Source: F23-D06 sp963603365
Lineage (GTDB): Bacteria > Bacteroidota > Bacteroidia > Bacteroidales > WCHB1-69
Direction: 5' to 3'
Length of the DNA stretch: 31,677 bases
Assembly: GCA_963603365.1 (NCBI GenBank)
Contig: CAVCMI010000002.1
Span: 1-31,677, forward strand
Part shown: piece after piece, positions 16,144 through 25,900 of the stretch
Position numbering within the stretch: position 1 is the first letter of the stretch
Layout: every line of letters starts with the position of its first letter
Notes under the pieces: model-generated
Seen by the model: only the letters and a program-made list of their open reading frames with translations
The model's database searches: none
Told to the model about the DNA's origin: nothing
Translations under genes and position numbers: made by a program

Positions 16144-17619
16144 ATGAAAGATGAATTGTTATCTCTGAAGCCGGAAAGCGTTTTCCGGTTTTTCAACGAA
16201 ATCACGAAAATCCCGCGTCCCTCCAAGAAAGAGGGCAAAATGTCGGAATGGCTTGAGAAAACCGGTCTTGCTATGGGGTTGGAGACCCGTCGCGACAAAA
16301 TCGGCAACGTGTATATGTACAAACCCGCGACCCCCGGCAAGGAAAACGTCACGCCGGTTATTTTCCAAGGTCACATGGATATGGTGTGCGAGAAGAACGC
16401 CGATGTGGACTTCGACTTTGAAAAGGATGCCATCCAGCCTTACGTTGACGATGAATGGCTGAAAGCCAAGGGCACTACGCTCGGCGCAGACGACGGCATC
16501 GGCATTGCTATGGCTTTGGCAATTATGGAGGACAAGACTCTGGAACATGGACCGTTAGAGTGTCTCTTTACCGTTGACGAGGAGACGGGACTTACCGGCG
16601 CCAAGATGTTGGAGCCGGGCATCCTGAAAGGCAAGATGCTCATCAACCTCGACTCTGAAGACGAGGGACAGTTCTTCATCGGATGCGCCGGCGGCAAGGA
16701 TACTGTGGCCACGCTGGAGTGCGAATACGACAACATTGACGACCTTGCCAAGGAGCAGGAGGGCGGCTACGAGTTCTTCCGCATCACTGTGAACGGGCTC
16801 ATAGGCGGACACTCCGGCGACGACATCAACAAGGGTCGCGGCAATGCCGTGAAACTGCTGACCCGCGTGCTCTGGAACGCCTATTGCGACTATGACATCC
16901 GTATTGCTGACATTCAGGCCGGCAACCTGCACAACGCCATCGCCCGCGAGGGTTACGCCGTGGTGGCTGTGCCCGCCCAAACCCGCGATGCTTTGGCTGC
17001 ATACGTCAAGCAGATGGATGCCACTTATAAAAACGAATTCCATAAGACCGACCCCGGCGTGGCCGTTTCTATTACCCTCGCCGACAAGTGCGAGAAGGTG
17101 CTGGAGGAGACTTTCCAGATCGATGTGCTGAATGCGCTGCTGGTCTGCCCTCATGGCATGCAGGCCATGTCGCAGGATATTCCCGGCTTTGTGGAGACCT
17201 CCACAAACTTGGCTTCGGTGAAGAAGAAAGAGGACAAGATTGTGGTCTCTACCAGCCAACGCAGTTCGGTGGAGACGAAAAAGCAGGCTATCGCCGACCG
17301 CGTGTCCACGGCATTCTGGATGGTGGGCGCCGATGTGGTGTCGGGCGACGGCTACCCGGGCTGGAATCCGAACCCCGACTCGGAAGTGCTTCGCTTGCTG
17401 GTGGACGCTTACCACAACCTGTTCCACAAAGAACCGGAGGTGCTGGCTATCCACGCCGGCTTGGAGTGCGGCCTCATCGCCGAAAAGTACCCCGACCTCG
17501 ACATGGTCTCCATTGGACCGACAATGCGCGGCGTACACTCTCCCGACGAGAAACTCGAAATCAAGACCGTGCAGATGTGCTGGGACCTGCTTGCAGAGTT
17601 CTTCAGACTGCTGAAATAA
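16144..17619 (+). CDS. pepD: Aminoacyl-histidine dipeptidase (M20C, PepD/carnosinase-like)
   Basis: This 491-residue cytoplasmic zinc peptidase hydrolyses Xaa-His and other dipeptides. The M20 signatures are all present: His77 and Asp79 (GHMDM), bridging Asp116 (GADDGIG), catalytic Glu146 and metal ligand Glu147 (DEETG), Asp170 (NLDSED), the lid-domain GGHSG around His223, and C-terminal histidines in HAGLECGL and GVHSPDE. The length fits the M20C family (about 485-490). The start MKDELLSLKPESVF aligns with relatives that begin just before LKP. It is a single-gene transcript by appearance, with its own -7 box at 16090-16097 and a strong terminator 20 bases after the stop. Glycine- and Asp-rich metal-site motifs leave little doubt. 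Confidence 0.95.
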   Translation: MKDELLSLKPESVFRFFNEITKIPRPSKKEGKMSEWLEKTGLAMGLETRRDKIGNVYMYKPATPGKENVTPVIFQGHMDMVCEKNADVDFDFEKDAIQPYVDDEWLKAKGTTLGADDGIGIAMALAIMEDKTLEHGPLECLFTVDEETGLTGAKMLEPGILKGKMLINLDSEDEGQFFIGCAGGKDTVATLECEYDNIDDLAKEQEGGYEFFRITVNGLIGGHSGDDINKGRGNAVKLLTRVLWNAYCDYDIRIADIQAGNLHNAIAREGYAVVAVPAQTRDALAAYVKQMDATYKNEFHKTDPGVAVSITLADKCEKVLEETFQIDVLNALLVCPHGMQAMSQDIPGFVETSTNLASVKKKEDKIVVSTSQRSSVETKKQAIADRVSTAFWMVGADVVSGDGYPGWNPNPDSEVLRLLVDAYHNLFHKEPEVLAIHAGLECGLIAEKYPDLDMVSIGPTMRGVHSPDEKLEIKTVQMCWDLLAEFFRLLK

Positions 17620-17639
17620 CACGGGCTGACAGATATAGC

Positions 17640-17678
17640 ACGGGCGCAGATGCGGAAAAGCATCTGCGCCCGTTTTTT
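17640..17678 (+). terminator. Rho-independent terminator of pepD
   Basis: A perfect 14-bp GC-rich stem (17640-17653 with 17660-17673) has a 6-base loop GGAAAA and is followed by a run of T residues (17673-17678). This is a textbook plus-strand terminator. It lies 39 bases beyond the stop of the convergent FN3-like gene and, lacking a U-run on that side, would serve that strand only weakly. Confidence 0.93.
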
Positions 17679-17716
17679 GTAGTATTGCTGTCTGCTGATA
17701 GCTATGTTCTAAACGC

Positions 17717-19921
17717 TCACTTTACCTTTACGGTTACGGGTTCGGAGGATTGCGACCGTTTGCCGTTGCCCAGCATCATACGGATGTAGTACGTCACTTT
17801 GTCGCCCGAGTTCACTTTGAAGTCGTTGTAAGTGTTCTCTCCGCGGTTGAAGCTTGCCAGCACGTAAGCGGGCTCGTCGTTCACCGACTTGTAGATGACG
17901 CCGTAATAGTCGTGGTGCGACTCGTACTTGTAGGTAAAGTCGAGGGTGATGCCGTTGCCGCTCTTGTGTGGTGAAGCCTTGAGTGTGAGCGGTATCTGGA
18001 TGGTAGAGGCGCCGCGGAAACGTATGGTAGTCTGTCCCGTCTTGCCCGACGAGAGGCCGTCTCGGTCAATCACCTCGATGCAGTAGTTGTAGTTCTTGGA
18101 CGATGGTTCCGGGTAGTCGATGAGGATGATGGGTTCGTTCTCGGCCAACTCGTCCGGGGTGATGATGCGGAGGTATTTCCACTGCTTTTCGTTGTCAAAC
18201 TTGCGGTAAATATAGTAGTAGGCCACATCCTCGGAGGTGCTCTGCAGCCACCGGAAAGCTACCGATTCGCTGGTGGTAGTGTAATCTTCTAAGAGGGCGA
18301 TGCCCGGCGGGATGGTGTCAGGCACAGGCACTGCTATCGTGTCGGAGGGCTGCGAGATGTTGTGGCTGTAGTCTTCGGCCACAATATAGAAGAAAACATG
18401 TTTGGTTAAGGTGTTCAGGCTGATGGTGTCCCTCCATTCGTTCCCCAATATTCGTGGACCGTTTTTGGGAATGAAGTCGTGGTCGAGCTGGTTGGCATAA
18501 TAGATGTGGTATCCGTAAACGTCTTTTTCAGGACTTTTGTTCCAGTTGAAATAGACCACGCCGGCAGTGTCCACCAAAGCGGAGAAGCCCGTAGGAGGCG
18601 CGGGCGCGAACACGTCTTCGATGTTGTTGCATTGGGAGGTGGAGTAGGAGAAGTTCTGGCTTTTGTCCACCGCAAAGATGCGGAAATAGCCCCTTCCGCG
18701 CTTTTCGGCATCCTTGTCTGTCCATTGGCGGGTCTTGGGAGGGAGCACATCGGTAACATAATCCCAAGGGCCTTCCGGCACGTCAGAGAATGTGACGATA
18801 AACCCTTTCAGGTCGTCTTCCTCTTTGTCCATATACCATCTCAGTGTACACACTTTGTTGTCTATGGGCAGAATCTCGTCCAGTACAGGCACTGTGGGCG
18901 GTATGCGGTCTTCCATCTGAAACTTGCCGGAGGTGCGCTCCGGAGCATAGTCGCCAAAGGCATCAAACGCCTTGACGCGGTATAGGTACTTGACATTCAG
19001 TTTCATCGAATCCACTATGCCTATATTCTTTTCCATAAGTTTGCCTACTTCCTCGCCATACACTTCGTATGCGCCTTGGTCGGGTTCGAGGTTATAGTAT
19101 GGAGATTCGTTCATCTTGGTCCACGTCTTGCCGTTGTCGGTGCTGCGCTCAACAAAGTATCCCGACAGTTTGTTTTTCGCCCAATAGACGAAAGTGGTGT
19201 AGGGGGAATTCTGATAGAAGTGTATTTCGGGTATCTTTTCGTTTTCCGTACGAACGTATGGATTATTATGAACCATGAAAGCTTTGGGCGGCATTTTCAG
19301 CATCTTTTCCGGAATGAGACACTCGATGGTGTACAAATAGGATTCTCCAGGCTTTACGGTAGTGTCTACAAAGCGCAGGCCGATGGCATCTGCCACTTCG
19401 GGATGTCCCTCTGCCGCAAGGTAGGCCATAGCCATACGTTGTGTTTGTTCCTGATCGCGGCGGAACACATAGTTGGAGAAGCCGTCACTCTCTTTCGGGT
19501 TGTAGTATGACTCACCGTAGAGCGCCTGTGCAGCCGCTCCTATGAACATGTTCGTAGAATCGTAGCGCTCCATCATTTCGTCGAGTGTAAGAGGCTTGAT
19601 GGGTTTGTCGTTCAGTTTCAGTTCAAAAACAGTGTCGTTCTCTTGAACTTCCGAGTTGTTTTTCCACCGGGTGATGTTCCAGCCGTAGTAGTTGGCTGAA
19701 ATCCAGACACCGGCATTTTCGGGAGCCCAACGCAGCACGACACTGTCGCCGTAACTGCGTGTAACCACGATGAAGTTGTAAATCTTCTCGTAAGATTGTT
19801 CGTTTTGTTCTGCAACGTTCGTTTGGTCGACAATCTGGGCGTATGCGCCCATGCAGAGTGAGCAGAAACAAAGATGCATACAGATTATTCTAATGCTATG
19901 CTTGATATTGTTGCGTTTCAT
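17717..19921 (-). CDS. Exported fibronectin type III-like multidomain protein
   Basis: This 734-residue protein, from the chosen start, has a signal peptide (about 1-29, ending AYAQ). At least four fibronectin-III-like beta units follow (about 240-345, 347-445, 448-540, 545-650) plus a terminal one (655-734). Each has the tryptophan-then-tyrosine pattern of that fold, with IPP or APAPP linkers between units. Such proteins are surface or periplasmic binding modules; no enzyme motif is visible. The C-terminus is an ordinary FN3 strand, without the T9SS sorting domain I would look for. A longer start at 19966 adds 15 unlikely residues before the signal peptide. It follows the giant gene by 58 bases, so it is probably the third gene of that operon and a partner of the giant protein. 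Confidence 0.82.
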   Translation of the reverse strand: MKRNNIKHSIRIICMHLCFCSLCMGAYAQIVDQTNVAEQNEQSYEKIYNFIVVTRSYGDSVVLRWAPENAGVWISANYYGWNITRWKNNSEVQENDTVFELKLNDKPIKPLTLDEMMERYDSTNMFIGAAAQALYGESYYNPKESDGFSNYVFRRDQEQTQRMAMAYLAAEGHPEVADAIGLRFVDTTVKPGESYLYTIECLIPEKMLKMPPKAFMVHNNPYVRTENEKIPEIHFYQNSPYTTFVYWAKNKLSGYFVERSTDNGKTWTKMNESPYYNLEPDQGAYEVYGEEVGKLMEKNIGIVDSMKLNVKYLYRVKAFDAFGDYAPERTSGKFQMEDRIPPTVPVLDEILPIDNKVCTLRWYMDKEEDDLKGFIVTFSDVPEGPWDYVTDVLPPKTRQWTDKDAEKRGRGYFRIFAVDKSQNFSYSTSQCNNIEDVFAPAPPTGFSALVDTAGVVYFNWNKSPEKDVYGYHIYYANQLDHDFIPKNGPRILGNEWRDTISLNTLTKHVFFYIVAEDYSHNISQPSDTIAVPVPDTIPPGIALLEDYTTTSESVAFRWLQSTSEDVAYYYIYRKFDNEKQWKYLRIITPDELAENEPIILIDYPEPSSKNYNYCIEVIDRDGLSSGKTGQTTIRFRGASTIQIPLTLKASPHKSGNGITLDFTYKYESHHDYYGVIYKSVNDEPAYVLASFNRGENTYNDFKVNSGDKVTYYIRMMLGNGKRSQSSEPVTVKVK

Positions 19922-19979
19922 TGTACTTTTTTTCTGTTTATATACATAATAGTTGAAAAATAGCATAGGGGTTATTTTG

Positions 19980-22900
19980 TTAATGTCTTTGATAATAAAT
20001 ATCGTAATATTGAGATCTAACTTCCTGATAATTCTTATCGAACATATTCATATTACTAAAAAATAAATATGGTACTTTCATAAATGTCTTATAACGAGAA
20101 TCTTGGTAACCCCGCAAAGCAGGATGATAGGGTAGTCGACACTTTATCTCAGCATTTGGGAAATATACCATCTCTCGAGATAAACTGATAGCCTCTGCTG
20201 TGTTCAGAAGATTAACCTCAAAGTTTGAATTTTTGGAAGTAAGATAAACAATGGAAATGGAGGCGTTCCAGTAGTCATAGTGTGGACTTTTTAATTGGCG
20301 CTCTTTATAAAGAGGACCGAGTAATTCAGATCTCGTATGACTGCTTGAGTCAACAGCGTATATAAAATTTGAACTGCAATCGAATTTATAATCTTTATAA
20401 TCTGAACAATCTGTAGGTTGAGCATCAGTATTCCACCAAAATTTTGCCAGATAGGCATCAGATTCTTTCAAGTCCTTTACCCAAAGGAATTTATTATTTC
20501 CTTTCAGTTGTTGTTGTGAAAGTTCTTTGCCATCGTTAGTCTCATATTTCAAAGAATCATCTTTCAAAATCTGGCGAAAACTGTAATTGGCATAATAATA
20601 ATGATGGCAGAGATATACAAGTGGCATATCAAAGGGAAAATCAAAATCTGGATTGGTTGAAGAATAAGAGAATTGTCTGTTTGGTTTTGATAAAGCTCTG
20701 CCAAGAAACCCCAAACCATCCGTCGTAACATGAGAAGACACGATGTCAACTAAAATGCAGTTTTTTTGGAAAAACCCCAAAAATTTAATCATATCATCCA
20801 AAAAAGCAGGTGTAGCATAGTCTACGATTATTCCGTCATAGGTTGGTATAAAACTCTTGTTATATTCATTTTTCTTAAAGTCATCTTCGCTGTAAAGGTA
20901 GTTGGACAAGGAATCTTGATTTTCCCCTAACTTACCGCCATAATCTAAAATCTTGGGTACAGTAACACGGGATGGATTATCGTCTGCACCATTGCAATTT
21001 ACAAAAACATCACCTGAAATCCGGCGTGTGATGTGGGAGAAATCGCAGGAGGGGTTCTTCGTCAATCCCTTTTCCATAGCATCTTTATTTTTATCTTTTA
21101 ATTCATCGTATGATCCATCCCCCCTTATTGAAATACCAAAATAACGCAAAAGATACGGATTGAAAAAGTCAGGAGCATTGGCACTCTGTATAAAAGATTG
21201 TTTAAGATCCAAAAAGTGGTTGAAAAGTAAATTGTGGTACTGGGTCAGTTCTGTATTTTGATTGACAATAAAATAAGCTCTGGGAGGTTGTGCACGTTCC
21301 GTCATATATTTTGTTGCGTCCTTGTAGTCCCACGATGTGAACATCCAACCGAACTTTTTATGGGTTCTACTATACGAGTTTTCCCCGAAAGTAAACTTGT
21401 CGTCTTTGCTGGTTTCCCCCAATTCGAGTGTTCCACTATTCCAGAGACCTTCGATGTTGTCTTGGACTTCAGTGTCCTTCAAGAACTCGGTGTAGTCTTT
21501 GTATTTGCAAGTTGCCCAGGTCCAACAATAAACCGTGCGTCCTTTCGAGGACATTATGTTGAACTCCTCGTCGGCCATAATTCTTTGATAGTCCATAGTG
21601 TCTCGCCCGAAGGTTGTATCCATTTCATAAACCGCTCTCAACTGTGCGGCATAGATGTCCCTGTCTTTGCCGGAGGAAACAATATTATGAGATAATCTAA
21701 AGATAGCATTACCCGTACTTGCAGGTGTGACATATCCCTGCTTTTGTCCCGCTGCCACATTTGCTGATGCCGGCATTGTTAGTTTGTTTGTTGTTGATAC
21801 ATAGATAGACTTATTCTGTCTGTAAGCTTTGTTTTTCGAGTTGGTGGAAGAAGCGCCGCTTCTCATAACACGTCGAGTGGATGCACCGCTGCCCCCTGTG
21901 CTGAATGCTTGCATATTACCGCTGTTTTGTCTCGTAATGCTACGGTTGTTGGCTGTAGGCTTTTCTGCATTTACAGCCAATGTGCGGGTACTACCCATAC
22001 TAATTCCACCTCCAATGGTGACACCGGACAAATTGGAGGCGGCCGTTTGCTGCATATTGATGTTATTTATGTTTACAAGAGCAGTGCTGTACGGTTGTGT
22101 CGTATTCGCCCCGGTAGCATCAAAAGTAGAAGTTAGCTTATCAATCTTATCAGATGTTGTTGGTTTTATGTTACTGCCGCCGACACTGCCACTGCTAACA
22201 ATGAACGACGACGAATAGCTGCCGCTTACAACGGGCTGTAAATTCTCGACACGGGCTTGTTGTATTTCTATGCCTATGTCGCGAATCAATCTATCTTCTC
22301 CTTGTATTCTGTCTATTGTTGACGTGTTGACGTTGTGGCCGTGATAGTCGCGGGCCGCATCGTAAACGGAATCGCTTATGGCGATACGCGATTTCTCTAA
22401 TACGGCTTTTGAAGCTTTTATCCTCTCTTCTGCCTTCCGCATTTCTGATTCGTAGTCATTCTTTGGCATAGTATAGATAGTCAACATATTGCCGCATTCT
22501 TTTCCGTATATTTCGTCCGGGATTTTTACTGAAAGTTGCCCTATGCTGACAGTTGTGTTGATGACATTATAGCTCCAAGGAAGATCCTTGAATTCCTTTT
22601 TCTTTTCGGCCCGGGTGTTCGTGTGAAGATAGACTTTGGTAACCATAGTCTGGTTGAACGAATTGTTGAACAGGTCGCCACGGTCTTTTCTGAGGAAGAG
22701 CCGGACATATTTGCCATTGTCATTGGCAATGTATTCTTCATTCGGGAAATAGGGGTCACCATTGTAGGGCCATGCGTAAACGACATTGTCGTTCAAGTTA
22801 TCTGACAGTTTATCGGTTGTGAAATAGACGGTAGTGTCTTGGGTCCAGGCGCGTACTTCATATTTGTCGTTGGAGTTTGTGTCTTGATATAACGGGTTGA

Positions 22901-25900
22901 ACCAGGCAAACTCATTCGGATTCAGATTCTTCAAGGCTTTCCCGGTTGCCATACTGTATGCCTCGTCGGAATAGATTTTTTCAGTGCCGCCATAGCTGCC
23001 GATTTTTTTGGGATTGGCCTGTTTTCTCCATTCAAATGCGCGTCCTTTCAGGTACAGTTTGTTCAAGGCATTATTGGGGAAACCGCCCTCTTTACATTGG
23101 AAAATGTAAGTGTTCTTCTCATCAGGATGTCTTTGATATGTCATCTGCAGGCTGCCGGTAGGGTTGTAAAGGTTCGCTACACCGGCAGTACGAATCTTGA
23201 AATCGCATTCTTCTTGCATCAGACGGAAGTAGAACCGACGGGTGTCTTTTCCATCGCTCAGGCAAACCTCATCGTTCCAAGGCATATTCGACACGATAGT
23301 GCCGAGAGCCATAGGTGATATGGGTGTTTTACTATTTGTGGCCGCTTTCTCCGTCTCTAACCCTGGCGTTACGCTTTGGAAGAGTTTGACATTGGCGAGC
23401 GGGTCGCCGGCGCCGGGCACACATACGTCGCCCACTTGGAAGTCAACGGAGGTGTTGAACTTGAGCAGTCCACCCAGCAGCGACACTTTGAAACGCAGCA
23501 GCCCGTATGCGAACGACGGGTTGGGGCCGCCGCCCTGGAACAGTGCGCCCACACCGCACGAGAAGATGGAGTATTTGCCTTTCCAAAAACCCAAATTGAT
23601 ATGCAGTCCCACATCGCCTTGCAGTGCGGCATAAACCTGGCCAAGGGCATAAAAGTTGTTTTTGCCGATAGGGCCTGGTTTGTCAGGGCATCGTTTCCCT
23701 GCCACGTTGAGCAGCGCTATGTCGAAGCCGATGTCAGCGATGATATCCAGATACAGGAAGAAATCGAGGTGGAGTTCAGCATGGAAAGTAGAGCCCATGC
23801 AGAAACCGCCGCCCTTGCCTATTTCATTCTGATTAGTAGCCGTGATTTTTCTGATTTTTGCGATGGCTCCTGCGTCCGTGTCCATTTTCTTGTCTTCAGA
23901 TTCCCCGTAAAAGAAAGCTTTGAGTGCCGGGCTCAGGTCGGGCAGTTCGTATGCAAAGGCGTTGCCGGTCTGCAAATAGAAAGTGAACTCCGCCTCTGCT
24001 TTGGCAACAATCAGATCTATCTTAGCTTTAAGTTGAACCCGGTCGTCATAAGCCGGTTTCCCGATGGCGAAATACCAGTCTGTACGGTTTTGTTTTTTGT
24101 AGTGTATTATTTGCAAGTCAATCGGTACCCTTGCATCGACTCTGAACGAAACGCCGGTGCTGCCGTTCCCTGTTCCTGCACCAGTTTCAGTCGAATCAAC
24201 CACTGCCATCAAATTGCAGCCTGTCAGCATGCTTGCACCCTCGAATGCGGCTTTTATCTTGCCTTTCACTTTGCTGCCGGATCCGCCCAGATTCAGCAGG
24301 CTGTCAAGGTCCATTTGCATTTTCACATTTATGGAGAACCTGAATTCGTTTGCTTCTTCACGATCTTCGTAGCCGATGATGGCAGCGGCCTGCAGCAGGG
24401 TGTTCTTGTTGTTTTCACCATCGCCCGGCGTCACATCCTTAAGCATTGAGGTCATCACATAGGCAGTTGCTTGAATGATAATGCCTGAAAAATGTCCTTT
24501 GCAGATACGCAACGAGACAAGACCGTCCATGTTCATAGTGCTTTCGGCCCCGGTCAAAATCAGACAGATGCCGGCATTGGCAACCCAAGATCCTTTTTCA
24601 GGGGTGAAAGACATGCCTACAGTCTGAACGGTGTCTCCTTTATCCTCGCTAACGCTGCCGAGCAGTGTTTTTGCATCCATCTCATTCAAACTTTTGGTGG
24701 CTTTCATGTTGTATGCAAAGCCGCCCGAGAAGCCGTTGATGGTGACAACGCCAAGTTGAATGCCCGGTAAAAATTTGGCGCCGCCGTTGAGCGACCAATA
24801 GGAGAATTTTTCGTTGTTTTTGTCAACCATCGTTCCGAAGTTGCCTTGCATCCACAGGCTTATTCCACCCATACAGGAGACCATGAGCGATCCGCTCAGC
24901 CCGTCGCCGTATTCATCGTCGTCCGAATGCAATGTAAGGCTGCCTTTGAGGTGGAATACATCAAGTTCGCAGTCCACCCGTATCTCATCAAGTTTCGCAT
25001 CCGGATCTTCAATTCTGAATCCGTCAAGCGGATATACAGTGCCGCAAACGGTAACATCAAGGCCGCCTCCGAAAGCATTGTTTTCGCCAAAACTGAATTT
25101 GAGGTCACCCGACAGTTTGAATCCGAGTTTGAGGGCTCCTTTAGATATGTCAAGGCTGACAATGGGGTCGAATTTTTTTATGTTGGTGCTGAAACAATTG
25201 GAAATGTCATTGCTTATGGACGATGTTCCTTTGCCGTCGGGATTGTTGAGGTCGTAAAGCAGCCCGTCGCTTCCGGAAGCCAGGCCGCCGATGCTGTGCT
25301 GCGGAGATGCCCAACTCCAGTTTCCGATGGTGAATTCGAAGCCGTCCACGGTGTTCGTGTCCTTGATGGTATTGTAGTTGCGCATGCCCATGCCCTCAAA
25401 CTTGCAGAGCGTGAAGTTGAGAGGTATGCCAAGCTTTTTGAAATTGACGTTTATTTTTCCGCTCAGGGTCATGTCGAAGCGGGTGTCTTCTTCCTTATAG
25501 ATCTTCTTCACCCGGAAACAGGATGACTTTTTGTCGAATATGATTTTGGCAAGCCATAGATCCATATTCAGCGTGTCGCCGGCCGCATCGATGTTGAAGG
25601 TCAGGCTGTCGGCGCCGATGGCGCAGCGGTAGCGGAAGTCGCCCGAGAAGAGCGGCACGCCGAACGCCCCGGCAATGATGGCGTGGTGGAATTCGTTCTT
25701 GAGGATCTTAACGCTGACGGTGTCGAGCGAGAATGCCCAACCGCCGCCATTTTTGGTTTCGGCTTTCAGGATGTCGCGCACAAAGAACTCGGCGGTGAAT
25801 CCGCTGGAGTCAATGAAGATGTCCTTCGCGCCGAAGTTGATGCGGGTGCCGGTGCGGTGGTAGAGGGCAGAGTCCGTCTGGCTGTTGTTGATGCCGTAAT

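Noticed and set aside
16555..17622. A 355-codon minus-strand frame over pepD
   Set aside because: It is the mirror of a complete M20 peptidase with all metal ligands; no independent start signal or domain.
17717..19921. T9SS-type C-terminal sorting domain on the FN3-like or giant protein
   Set aside because: Neither C-terminus shows the compact glycine-rich Ig-like sorting domain ending in a Lys/Arg-rich strand; both end in ordinary or Tyr/Asn-rich sequence.
23376..24449. A 357-codon plus-strand frame inside the giant gene
   Set aside because: It lies entirely within the 3160-codon frame on the opposite strand, with no signal peptide, promoter or domain.
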